Shown here: positions 25,816 to 36,645 of the stretch, in pieces
How positions within the stretch are numbered: the stretch's first letter is position 1
Layout: every line of letters begins with the position of its first letter
NCBI GenBank assembly: GCA_946800325.1
Contig: OX326956.1
Coordinates: 76,767,087 to 76,831,086, forward strand
DNA: 64,000 nucleotides
Direction: 5' to 3'
Source of the DNA: Luzula sylvatica
Taxonomy: Eukaryota > Streptophyta > Magnoliopsida > Poales > Juncaceae
Translations under genes and position numbers: made by a program
Notes under the pieces: generated by a model
Told to the model about the DNA's origin: nothing
What the model saw: the letters and a program-made list of their open reading frames with translations, nothing else
Databases searched by the model: none

Positions 25816-25816
<1 letters not shown>
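25591..25816. mobile_element. TA-flanked foldback element, family 1, copy c
   Basis: A hairpin of 226 bases starts GGATGGCTAAGATACT and ends AGTATCTTAGCCATCC. It shares TTTGGTACTTA and CAAATCTCAAAGCAAAT with the other copies. (TA)n lies on both sides. Confidence 0.8.
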
Positions 25817-25859
<43 letters not shown>

Positions 25860-25861
<2 letters not shown>

Positions 25862-26037
25862 GCCGGATCCATGGACAAAAAATTAAACAAAAATTTGAAC
25901 ACAACTATCAATCAATGGTTAGAAATGTTTGGATGAGGAACAAGTGGGTGGTTATGTTAATCACAACTGTTTATCATGGTTTAATCAATGGTTGAAAATA
26001 TCTAATTGTCCAATTTTTTGTCCATTGATCCATTCCC
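25860..26037. mobile_element. TA-flanked foldback element, family 2
   Basis: Arms share GGATCCATGGACAAAAAATT on the left and the complement AATTTTTTGTCCATTGATCC on the right. It is bounded by (TA)n on the left and TATATAT on the right. Its terminal sequence differs from family 1, yet it uses the same kind of target. Confidence 0.75.
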
Positions 26038-26272
26038 TATATATATCATGTATTTGTTGATGTATAGTAGTCATTTAATTAATGTATAGTAGTCCTCTAA
26101 TTTAAGATGTACATTATAATCAAGAATCACAAAATAAATAATTAAAGAAAGGAAGGAAGGTAACTGAGGTCAGGACAACAAACAAGAGTATGAGATAGTG
26201 CATTTTGATGTAATATTACTTCTTCTTTTTTTTGTAAAATATGACAAAAGAAATGGACTTTTAATCTTAAAT

Positions 26273-26652
26273 CATGGTTGCAAATAACTCGTTGTAGCAC
26301 TGCTATAACGTGATATAGCGTTGTTTCGAAGCTAAACGTTGCACGCTGCAGTTTTATTGCGTTTTCTAAATTCTCGATGAGTTTTTTTTTAATTGGATAC
26401 ATGAAAAAATAATAAATTCATTGAAAAATAACTTCAAAAATAATTAAACAATGATTCATCTCTGAATATTCATGAACGAGATTTTTCATGAAACTATTTA
26501 TAATATACATCATGTTACATAATACAAAATATTTATTAATTTTGTACGCTGCAAAAATGTTGCGTTGCTATAGCGTCAGCTACACGCATTTCGATGCAAA
26601 AAAAATACTAAACGTTACGCGACGCTAAACACTAACGCTATTTGCAACATTG
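26273..26652. mobile_element. hAT-like non-autonomous element (GTTGCAAAT family)
   Basis: The ends are inverted (CATGGTTGCAAATA and TATTTGCAACATTG). They are flanked by 8-base near-duplicates, TCTTAAAT and CCTTAAAT. GC-rich subterminal motifs (ATAGCGTTG, TATAGCGTCAG, CGCGACGCTAA) cluster at both ends. No transposase is present. Confidence 0.65.
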
Positions 26653-26660
26653 CCTTAAAT

Positions 26661-27511
26661 ATATAATTAATTAATTATTAAATATTTATGAATGTTTTTT
26701 AAATAATAAAAAATTACTAAATATTATTTAGTAAAATCAAATATTACAAAATGAAAGGGTACTTTGGTCCAATTTTTTTTAACACCATTAAAAGAACTTT
26801 AACACCTATATGGGATATTTGAAAAAAAAAATTGAGAAACTATTTTGGAGTATCCCAAAGGTAAGAAGTTTTCTCAAAATACTGAAAAAACTAGTTTTTT
26901 TTTAAGAATTCCCCAGTATGTAAAATCAAACAAAAATTTAGTGTGCCAAATCACATTATTGAGATTACAATTTCTAGAATCCCCCTAATGAAGCATGCCT
27001 TTCATAATAAATTTTGTTATCACTTTCCAAGACTAGTTTGTTGTCGAACAAAATCCTATGATGTGTTTTATAATTACTATGAACAATTTTGTGAATTAGA
27101 CATTTCAAATTGATTGTTGAACAAAAACCTCAGATACATTCCTTTCAAAATGTTATGTTCTAAACTTGTACACGATGCAAAAGGCTTTATTTTGAGCTAG
27201 TGAAAGAAATTTGACACTTTAACTAATCCTATGATAGTACCACCTTATTTTTCCATTAATAACATGATGTGCATTGCATGGCCAACACAAAAAAATTCAC
27301 CAATTCCATTTTAACTTTGTGGATTTTGGTAATTTACCTCTTTAATTGAAATTAAATAGAAAAAAAATTATACTATATACCAAATTAATATAAAACAAAT
27401 ACATAATGTAAAGCAAGTCGAAAGGGAATAAAGGACAAAAAATATATTCCAAGCAACTAAATTTCATTAAATTTGAATGAAATTTAATGTATTTAATTCA
27501 ATTGTACTGAA
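26661..27511. other. Intergenic stretch with a decayed transposon arm
   Basis: 26,752-26,900 resembles one arm of the TIR element at 3669-5512 (AAGGGTACTTTGG, TTTAACACCATTAAAAG, AACACCTATATGGGATATTT). No gene is seen. Confidence 0.4.
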
Positions 27512-29378
27512 CTATAATCCATATAATTGCGTACCTTTTTCACAATTTGTGGTTTTACATAATTCCCTCCAGACTGGTACTAAAATTCTCAAAGGTGGTC
27601 TCAATTTCTACATTTTCAAAATTCAATTCAAAATTATTAGCCAATAAGCATAAGAAATCATAATTATTAATTAAACTTGAATTTATGAATAATAAGCAAT
27701 GTTTTAAATTGCGATATTGCGGTCCATTGCGGTCGGATCTTTTTTTGCAGCGGATTGCGTTTGCGGGCGCAATTGCGGCGTAATAACCTTATTGCGGACA
27801 GTCGTTGCGATATTAAATTATGTAATAATAATAGTTTGTTTAAATATATTTTTCACAATATTTTTTTCTAAAAAGAATAAAAAAATTGATTGTCCAGAAA
27901 CATTTTCAGTATAAATAAAAATTGATCATAAAATTTTCATTAAAATGGCAATTATACGGGATCTTTGGATTTGTATTTTGTTGAAGAATTTTTTTGTCGA
28001 CATCCAAAAATATCAAAACACTATAACCCAAATTTTAAATCGAAACATCAATGAAATACAATGAAAATTGTGAAATTCATACATTTATAGATGAAAATGA
28101 CACATTTTATAAGTTATATATGTTATGAACATATTTTATCAAATATTTTGATAATAAAATACGGAAACTAAGTATTAAATAATCACAAAAATTATGTTAT
28201 AATGTTTATATTAAATAATTCTCGACGAAATTAATTTAACGTGTTTTTTGTGTTTAATTCAGGATAAAAGACAAAATTTCACAAATTCAAGTCCATCACT
28301 GCTTTCCTCTCGTCGAGACGAGCGATTTCGATATAAATTTCATGTAATTTGGTGGAAGGATTTCAAAATTACAACGATTTGAATATTATCCCGCAATTTT
28401 ACCCGCAATTAGCGCAATTTTGCCCGCAATTGCGCCGCAATGCCCGCAATTTTTCGAAAACGCAATATCTCGCTATATGTTATTGGGAAATTGCGATTCT
28501 AAATTGCCCACCGCAATTTCCGCAATTGCGCCGCAATTTAAAACACTGATAATAAGTACCTGAAAAGCCAAAGTGAGTTCATCTTCATCACGCAATATCA
28601 AAGAGAGAGTCCAGTAACAAGTAACTGGAGTTATGCATTCATTTAACACTGGCTTTAATATCTTCTCCAGTGGTATAAATCTTTTCTCCTCTCTTCCACT
28701 AAAAGACGAATCGCAAAAATAAAATAAAAAATAATAATAAGAGATGAGTTTTTTTATCTTTTTGAATAAAAAACAAAAAATCTGAAAGTTAATAGTTTTT
28801 AAGTACCTCCAATAGTGAGTTTCGAGTTGTATACCAAATGATGGTATAATTAGAACAGATTCTACAAAATATGCAAAAAAAAATACCATTTTTTCAATAA
28901 ATAAATAACTAATGAAAGAATGGTTGGAAAATTTGCAAAAGAGACCCTGCAATTATGCATAATTGCAAAAATGCCCCTGCATTTTAAAGAAAATTTTAAT
29001 ACTAACCTTTCTTAACTGGTTTATATTGCAAAAATTTGGCAAAAATAGCGCTGACGAATAAACCCCAAAAGGATCCAACATTTAACTTTTCCTGAAATTA
29101 CAAAAGAAACCTTATATTTTATACTAATGCAAATTTTATATTAAATATAAACAAATAGTTCAAATCTAAAGATGGGAGAAAATATCATTGGATACCTTGG
29201 CAAGTACTGGTAGTAAAATATTTATGAAAAGAAAAATGCGGCTTAGATATGATAAGAAAACCCTAATTTTGCTCTTCTTGATGAACAACACATCATGCAC
29301 ATCTATTGATTTAGAAAGGGCATTTTCGTCATTTCGCACGTACCGGTATTTATCAAGAGATTTTTGTTCCATTTTCAT
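27512..29378 (-). CDS. PIGH: PIG-H, subunit of the GPI N-acetylglucosaminyltransferase complex
   Basis: Five exons join in phase (29378-29196, 29091-29007, 28861-28807, 28698-28560, 27607-27512), giving 185 residues. Residues 40-60 and 64-84 form a membrane hairpin (VFLSYLSRIFLFINILL; GSFWGLFVSAIFAKF). The PIG-H domain follows from E90: ESVLIIPSFGIQLETHYW, then RFIPLEKILKPVLNE and CITPVTCYWTL. The last exon supplies LRPPLRILVPVWRELCK. PIG-H acts at the ER membrane in the first step of GPI-anchor synthesis, transfer of GlcNAc from UDP-GlcNAc to phosphatidylinositol, as a non-catalytic partner of PIG-A. The start is ATG at 29,378; a second in-frame ATG follows two codons later. The last intron carries an 852-base hAT-like element. 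No disabling change is seen. A truncated second copy lies at 31,528-32,231. Confidence 0.85.
27697..28548. mobile_element. hAT-like element, family TTTAAATTGCG, copy B, inside PIG-H last intron
   Basis: The inverted ends CAATGTTTTAAATTGCG and CGCAATTTAAAACACTG are flanked by the perfect 8-base duplication ATAATAAG (27,689-27,696 and 28,549-28,556). GCAATTGCGG/CCGCAATT motifs are repeated at both ends. The insertion left the GTA of the intron 5' end intact: the duplication covers intron bases +4 to +11 and the element starts at +12. It encodes no transposase. Confidence 0.9.
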
Positions 29379-30383
29379 GTTATTGCATCGAAATAATTTT
29401 GATCTGAATATTAACCTGCGTAGATTGATTAATTATATCATTAGTTACTTCACTAAAAAAAAAATTATTAATCAGGGTATCATACAGTATACTCCAATTT
29501 TTATCTGATTCTTTCACTTATGCTTTTGTTTTCTCTAATTGACCAAAAATTGAGCCTTAATTAAGCAAAAATGTAAGTTCAGAGTAACATTTCATACCTA
29601 CTACTAAAAGGCCTGGAATAAGATTACGAATTGAAAAGAGATTATAATATAATTTGGAATGAAAGGGTAAATACACAATTCCTAGCCTGAATACTTGAAA
29701 TAAAAATCTCAAATCTGCAATTCATTGCAATACACGAAATGAGATGGATGCGAACGAAAATAATTTCGTCAATTGCAGAGATTTTAGAGGGTTTACAAAG
29801 ACGTACCAGAGGCGAAAGAGAAGCCCATTAAAGAGGAGAAAGAGAAAGACCAATGAAGGTGACGAAGTGGGGAATAAACTGGCGTCCGAAATACTGGATA
29901 TAACACGGAAATTGAAATCTCGGGTTTAATGTAACCCACAATTGATTCCGGGAATAACGGTATTTGGAATCTCGGGTTTAAATTACTAATCAGTGAACGG
30001 AATCCGAGATCTGGAATCATGGGTTCCAAATCAAAATATATGGATCCGAAGGAGATAATTTGATTGTTCATAGTAAATAAAATATCAAATTGATCCCCGT
30101 AAATGAACAATTAGCACAGAAGTCCTAATAATTGGGGAAAAAAATGTTTCCACTTAGCAAACTAATTATTTGGCTTTATAAAATAATCAATACTAAACAT
30201 ACAATAATACATGTCAAACCAAATATCTCTATCTAGGTTGTTTATAAATTAAAAAAGAATAATAATAATAATTTTATGCATAATAAACCACTAATAATCA
30301 ATACAATTACAATCATTAATCATAAACTCTCAAGTTTAATGTACATCTCCTTCAGAAATCTTTTTGTATTTGCATATTCATCA
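29379..30383. other. PIG-H upstream region, duplicated at 32,232-33,477
   Basis: This space between PIG-H (-) and the CAN fragment (-) recurs, with divergence, upstream of the second PIG-H copy. It includes a plus-strand frame at 29,744-29,929 (61 codons, basic Arg/Lys-rich centre) whose counterpart is at 32,890-33,051. Both share start, stop and the tail EILDxTRxLKSxV, but the middles differ by compensating frame changes. I cannot assign a function. It could be the leader of a divergent transcript or chance. Confidence 0.35.
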
Positions 30384-31527
30384 TTATGAACCGTTACGTT
30401 TCTCTTTTCTCCATTCCCATGGCTTCTCAGGATTCGATTGCGCCCATAACCCTACTCGCGCTGCTCGTGCATCTTTTTCCCACTGTTTCGTTTCATCAAA
30501 TCTTAATTAATTTATAACCTATGTATCATGAAAACCTCACATATACCCGCTAAAGCATGAGAATCATGTCTATGTTTTGCAGGGGTATGTTTGACATTTT
30601 TCATATTTATAAGGGTACATGTGAACTTTTAGTAACATTTACTTACAATGGCAAGCTCTTCGCGATGATCATATGCACTGTAATGCCATGCTAATCCCTT
30701 CTTTAACATTTGTTCCTACCAAATAATTTACCTTACATAAATTTCTCCAAAACACCCTAAAATTTCTTAATATGAAAAAATAAGATTTACTTGGACAAAG
30801 ATTTTGCCGCAATGAATATCGCCAACAGACCTCCCAAATCGATCATCACCATGCACGAAAACCTTCAACTTTTTGCCCTGTACTAATTTCACCATTTCTT
30901 CCTTGGCCTCTTGTCCATATGGCATCTTACTCTCTGGCGAATCTATTCCCCTATTAATTAATTAATTAATTTAATCATCATAATTTCAACATTATTAAAT
31001 TAAATCCATCAAATTTGGTTTTGTTTACCTTAGTCTTATACGATATTTTTTCGCTAGTAGCTCGCCACCATTAGAAGGAACCATCCTAAACAAATTTAAG
31101 AGTTTCGTAAATAAATATTTATGTTAATTCGCACTTAAAAGGAAATTAAATTGATATATACCTATAACCAGCAGCAACAATAGTCTTTTGAAGGGCATCC
31201 GCTTTTTGGTAATTTTTCGCAGAGCGTGCTTTGGTTCTCTCATTAGCCGCTTTAGAAATGTCGCGAGGCACTTTGAACGATTCGTGCGGCACTGTCGCGT
31301 CCACGTATACTGTCACTGTATCCCCATCTGCAATCGACTTCGAGTCCACCTGTATATAAAATGGTATATTATTAAATTTAATTCATTATTAGCTTTATTA
31401 GAGAGAGTATAGAATTACAGGGAGAGTATTGAGTTCGTATTTTATGCCTGATGTGGGTTTAGTATTCGTCAAAGGAAAGTCGTAATAAGCTAATAAGCCC
31501 TTAATTAAAGAAAATAAAAATAAAATC
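30384..31527 (-). pseudogene. Truncated CAN nuclease copy (exons 4-9), 3' half of a PIGH/CAN junction
   Basis: Six exons match the intact CAN gene upstream: 31500-31419, 31349-31162, 31085-31029, 30950-30791, 30715-30647 and 30482-30384. All splice sites are preserved and exons 5-9 are open. Exons 1-3 are absent; sequence joins PIG-H DNA at about 31,527/31,528. Exon 4 has one extra base (five T instead of four on the plus strand near 31,439-31,444), which shifts the frame. The nuclease motifs [17 protein letters not shown] and DRYGR are intact. It lacks the N-terminal acylation segment and its own promoter, so it is most likely a pseudogene unless transcribed as a fusion from the PIG-H copy. 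Confidence 0.8.
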
Positions 31528-32231
31528 TTTAATATCTTCTCCAGTCGTATAAATCTTTTATCCTCTCTCCCACTAAAAGACGAATAGCAAAAATAAAAAA
31601 TTAAAAAATAATAATAAGCGACGGTTTTTTGATCTTTTTGAATAAAAACATAAAATCTGAAAGTAAATAGTTTTTAAGTACCTCCAATAACGAGTTTTGA
31701 GTTGCATACCAGATGATGGTATAATTACCACAGACTCTACAAAATATGAAAAAAAAATACTATTTTGTCAATGAAATAATGGTTTGGAAATTTGCAAAAG
31801 AGACCATGGATTATGCATAAATTGCCAAAATGCCCCTGCATTTTACAGAAAATTTTAATACTAACCTTTCTTGACTGGTTTATATTGCAAACATTTGGCA
31901 AAAATAGCGCTCACGAGTAAACCCCAAAAGGATCCAACATTTAACTTTTCCTGAAATTACAAAAGAAACCTTATATTATATACTAATGTAATATTTTTAT
32001 AAATTATAAAAAAAGTCAAAGCTAAAGATTGGAGAAAATATTATTACATACCTTGGCAAACAATGTTAGTACAATATTTATGATAAGAAAAAGGCAGCTC
32101 AGATATGATAAGAAAACCCTAAATTTGCTCTTCTTGATGAACACATCATGCACATCTATTGATTTAGAGAGGGCATTTTCGTCATTTCGCAAGTACTGGT
32201 ATTTATCAACAGATTTTTGTCTCATTTTCAT
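31528..32231 (-). pseudogene. Truncated PIG-H copy (exons 1-4 partial), 5' half of a PIGH/CAN junction
   Basis: Exons 32231-32052, 31950-31866, 31736-31682 and part of exon 4 (from 31,573 down) match the intact PIG-H gene and keep GT-AG borders. The copy breaks off in exon 4 after RLEKILK, where the sequence becomes the end of CAN intron 3. The frame stays open through that intron remnant and enters CAN exon 4 in the proper CAN frame (GLLAYY), until a one-base insertion in exon 4 shifts it. The copy lacks the C-terminal half of the PIG-H domain, so it cannot supply normal PIG-H function. Confidence 0.8.
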
Positions 32232-32745
32232 GTTGTCCAATCGAGATAATTTTGATCGGAATATTAACCTGCGTAAATTGATTAATTCTATCATTAGTTA
32301 CTTCATTCAAAAAAAAAATTCATCAGGGTATGATATAGTATACTCGAATTTTTATCCGATTTTTTTATTTAGGCCTTCATTTTGTCTAATTGACCTAAAA
32401 TCCAGCCTTAATTAAGACAAAAATGAAAAATCTGCAACTAACATTTCACATCTATTGATTTAGAGAGGGCATTTTCGTCATTTCGCAAGTACTGGTATTT
32501 ATCAACAGATTTTTGTCTCATTTTCATGTTGTCCAATCGAGATAATTTTGATCGGAATATTAACCTGCGTAAATTGATTAATTCTATCATTAGTTACTTC
32601 ATTCAAAAAAAAAATTCATCAGGGTATGATATAGTATACTCGAATTTTTATCCGATTTTTTTATTTAGGCCTTCATTTTGTCTAATTGACCTAAAATCCA
32701 GCCTTAAAAGACAAAAATGAAAAATCTGCAACTAACATTTCATAC
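32151..32745. repeat. Direct tandem duplication, 296-base unit, containing the PIG-H copy start
   Basis: The segment starting CACATCTATTGATTTAGAG at 32,151 recurs at 32,447 with almost no changes; the main difference is loss of about five bases near the end of the second unit. Each unit contains the initiating part of PIG-H exon 1 (minus strand), so a second, unspliced start region lies upstream of the truncated PIG-H copy. Confidence 0.9.
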
Positions 32746-33477
32746 CTACAACAAAAACAAATACCTGGAACAAGCTTACTAGCTGAAAAAAGACTATACT
32801 TTGGAATACAGGGGCAATACACGATTCCTAGCCTGAATACTTGAAATAAAAATCTCAAATCTGCAATTCATTGCAATACACGAAATGAGATGAATGCGAA
32901 CGATCACAATTTCGTCAATTACAGATATTTTAGAGTGTTTGTTTGCAAAAAGGTACCAGAGGCGAAAGAGAAACCAACGAACGAGGAGGAAGGTAATAAA
33001 ATGGTGTTTGAAATACTGGATAAAACACGGAATTTGAAATCTTCGGTTTAAGGTAATCCGCAGTTGAGTTCCGGGTATATAATCGGTATTTCAAATCCAT
33101 ATTTCACAGGTAAACGTACTAATCGAGAAACAGTATCCGAGATTTGAAATTAATTAATAGTAAAAATAAAATATCAAATTGATCCCCACAAAAAATCGAT
33201 TAGCACAGAAGTCCTTTTATTAATTGGAAAAAACATATTATTTTCCACTCAGTACACAAATTATTTGGCTTTATAAAATAATTAATACTAAACATTAAAC
33301 ATACATTGATACATATCAAACCAGATTAACTCTCTCACTATTATGTTATTTATTAATAAACAAGAATAATAAGTTTACACATTAAAAGCCAATAATAATC
33401 AATAAAATTACAATCATTAATCACCCACTCTAAGTTCAATTTACATCAATACAATTACGCGTATTTATTAAATAACA
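32746..33477. other. Upstream region of the truncated PIG-H copy
   Basis: This is the counterpart of 29,560-30,380. It includes the 53-codon plus-strand frame 32,890-33,051 that mirrors 29,744-29,929. No other feature is seen. Confidence 0.4.
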
Positions 33478-35343
33478 TTATGAACCGTTACGTTTCTCTT
33501 TTCTCCATTCCCATGGCTTCTCAGGATTCGATTGCGCCCATAACCCTACTCGCGCTGCCCGTGCATTTTTTTCCCACTGTTTCATTTCATCAAATCATAA
33601 GTAACTTATAACCTATGTTTGATATTTTCATATTTATAAGGGTACAAATGAACTTTTCATAACGTTTACTTACAGTGGCAAGCTCATCGCGATGATCATA
33701 TGCGGTGTAATGCCATGCTAATCCCTTCTTCAACATATGTTCCTACCAAATTCAATAATTTTAATTTACATAAATTTCTCAAAAGCACCCTAAAGTTTCT
33801 TAATATTAAAAAAAAAGAAACTCATAACTTACTTGGACGAAGATTTTGCCGCAATAAATATCGCCAACAGACCTCCCATATCGATCATCATTATACACCA
33901 AAACCTTCAATTTTTTACCCTGCACTAATTTCACCATTTCTTCCTTGGCCTCTTGTCCGTATGGCATCTTACTCTCTGGTGAATCTATCCCGCTATTAAT
34001 TAATTAATCAATTAATTAATTTAATCATCATAGTTTCAACAATATTAATTCAAAAAAGGTTTTGGTTTTGTTTACCTTAGTCTTATACGATGTTTTTTCG
34101 CTAGTAGCTCTCCACCATTAGAAGGAACCATCCTGAAAAAAATAAAGAGTTAAGTTAATAAATATCGATGTTAATTTGGAATTAAAAGGACATTAAATTG
34201 ACGTACCTATAACCAGCAGCAACAATAGTCTTCTGAAGGGCGTCGGCTTTTTGGTAATTTTTCGCAGCACGTGCTTTGGTTCTCTCTTTAGCCGCTTTAG
34301 TAATGTCGCGAGGCACTTTGCACGATTCGTGCGGCACTGTCGCATCCACGTATACTGTCACCGTATCCCCATCTGCAATCGACTTCAAGTCGACCTGTAT
34401 AAAAAACGGTATATTATTATATTAAATTTATTATTAGCTTTATTAGAGAGAAAGAGACTTACAGGGAGAGTGTTGAGTTCGTATTTTACGCCTGGTTTAG
34501 GTTTGGGCGTTGAAGTAGTAGTTGGAGGCGATTCGGAACTTGTGTTCGTTGAAGGAAGACGGTAATAAGCTAATAAGCCCTTAATTAAATAAAACAAAAA
34601 TAAAATTATTGAATTTTTTTAATTATAATGGGTAATAAGTAATTAAATGAAGTGTTGATTTACCTCTACATCGGCCTTTTGATGGTGCTTGAGAGTTTGG
34701 ATAATGAGATCAGTAGCTTGTTGTGGTGTTTTCGGAGGCGGTTTTGTTTCTCTCCATGCCTCTGTTAGTTTCGTGTACCTTAATTAACATTATTCGAAAT
34801 CAATTATGACAGCGAAGCAGGAATTGAATTGAGAGAGGAAAAAGAAGGAATTTTTATGTACCAATTAGCTTGAGCTTTTTGGGATGAGACCACGTGTTCA
34901 CTCAAACCATCTGGTACCTGTAGCAAAATCATCAAATAAGCAAATTAGAATATCAAAAGAAAGGGAATTATTGATTTTGATATCCAGTGCTACTAATTTT
35001 GTTCCTAATTTAGATTCAAATCAAAAGACAGAGTCTTTGTTAAGCACTGAATGATTTAATTATACCCAGAATTAAGCAGATAATGATAATCACTCAATTA
35101 CACGTTAATAACACAACAAGGGCCAAATCGAAAGTGAATTCAATCAAAAGTAACCAATCAATCAATTGAAGAAAAAAATACCTGATTCGTCATGTCGAAA
35201 TGTAACAAATCGGCAGCCAAAACCGACACACCAGTCGCGCCGGCAGATAATCTAATTGGCCCAAACGATTTGTGAGGCTCCCCACTCTCAAGTCGACCAT
35301 CGGAACTCTTCCCACACAAAAACTTAAATATACAATTCCCCAT
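33478..35343 (-). CDS. CAN: Staphylococcal-nuclease-like Ca2+-dependent nuclease, CAN type
   Basis: Nine exons join in phase (35343-35182, 34917-34862, 34778-34664, 34579-34463, 34394-34207, 34132-34076, 33992-33833, 33742-33674, 33576-33478), giving 340 residues. The start MGNCIF has Gly2 and Cys4, suited to N-myristoylation and palmitoylation, so the enzyme is probably held at the plasma membrane. A plant-specific N-terminal region ([21 protein letters not shown]) is followed by the SNase fold from about residue 150. ADGDT carries the calcium-binding Asp160. R230 and E238 (GIDSPES) and R272 (DRYGR) match the catalytic Arg-Glu-Arg set of staphylococcal nuclease. The usual Arg just before GID is Ser232 here; it is still Arg in the truncated copy. 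The enzyme degrades DNA and RNA with calcium. The length fits CAN1/CAN2. Confidence 0.92.
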
Positions 35344-35574
35344 TTATCCTCTCTCAATTCTCCCTCTCTAAACCTTCAGGCACTTCCGACAAGCTCTGTA
35401 TTATACTACTACTACTTCTTAATTTCGCATTGAGATCGTCTTCCTCTCTGTAGCTTCTCTCTAAACTCTTGAGCTTTTTAGCTCAGATCTTACCTTCCCC
35501 TCTCTCTACGATGCTTCTCAGAGAGGAGGTTGACAAAGACGATGAAAGTAAAGTAAATACAATATGAACCCGTT

Positions 35575-35583
35575 CTATTTATA
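35575..35583 (-). promoter_or_regulatory. TATA box of the CAN gene
   Basis: TATAAATAG on the minus strand lies about 230 bases upstream of the ATG, with a CT/GA-rich leader between. Confidence 0.6.
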
Positions 35584-36086
35584 TTTGGTAGAACGGAGGT
35601 GTAAATGTCATGTTTGGTCTATGAGAACGGGTGTAGGGAGAAAATAACGGAGGGGAGCAATCAGTGCCGATTGACAAATAAGGTAGTTATGCGAGCGTGG
35701 CGTGGTATTACTGGCCACTGGGTACTCAGTTGGGAAAGGAAAAGGGTAATTGGCTCGGAATTAGGAGAAGATTTCGTGTGGATTTCTGCGCTTATTGTTT
35801 AGTGGTGGAGAGTTATCTGTACCCTACAAACCCTCAAAATCACAACTAATGAAAGACATCTACTTATTAAAGCACATATAATTAAAAAAACATCAGTTCA
35901 TATTAACACAATTTCTAATTGCTTTGTTTAGTCAAATGTCTATGTTAAGTTATTTTAATATTTTTTTACTTAAATATGATATCATGTATAATTTAAGTCG
36001 TGTTATTTTTACCAAATAAAAAATTTATTAATCTTATCTAGGCATGTCAACAAGTAGAGTTTGATCAATCAGAGGTAAGTATCCGA
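35584..36086. other. CAN upstream region
   Basis: This segment is moderately GC-rich near 35,590-35,820 and then AT-rich. I see no gene. Confidence 0.45.
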
Positions 36087-36575
36087 CACGATGTTGCACG
36101 GATACCGATACGAGTATCGTATCCGACACGATACTAATACGACGATATAACAGTTTTCAAAAATCACAAGATACGATACGGTCATTATATATAATGTTTT
36201 ATTATTTTATTAATTATAATTTATATATTTTATATTTTACATAAAATATCATAAAAGTTTGTTTTAATAGAAATAACTTCTTATTAAGTAAATATTTATT
36301 TATTTTATTTAGTTATTTATTTATATGTATTACTTATTTATTTCGATTTCAAATTTTTATTTTTAGTTTTCAAGTACATTTTTGTATACGTAAGAAATAT
36401 CCTGCAAGTATCTGGAAGTATCCGAAAAGTATCCGCTATTATTTTGAAATAAAATATTCGGATACGCTACGTGAAGTATCTGATACGTATCCGATGAGTA
36501 TCCGACGAGTATCGGTATCCGATACGGCATCCTATACGATACGGCCTGATTTTTGAAGTATACGCGCAACATAGT
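36087..36575. mobile_element. hAT-like element rich in GTATCCGATAC motifs
   Basis: Many direct and inverted copies of GTATCCGATACG cluster at 36,070-36,180 and 36,400-36,550. The ends GATGTTGCACGG and GCGCAACATAG are inverted. A central AT-rich part lies between. No target-site duplication could be fixed. Confidence 0.5.
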
Positions 36576-36645
36576 ATATAATATAACATCATATAATATC
36601 ATAAAATATAATATAACATAAAACAATATTAAATAATATAATATA

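Noticed and set aside
35605..35802. 65-codon plus frame upstream of the CAN gene
   Set aside because: It lies in the CAN promoter region on the opposite strand, has no recognisable motif and no splice or codon support.
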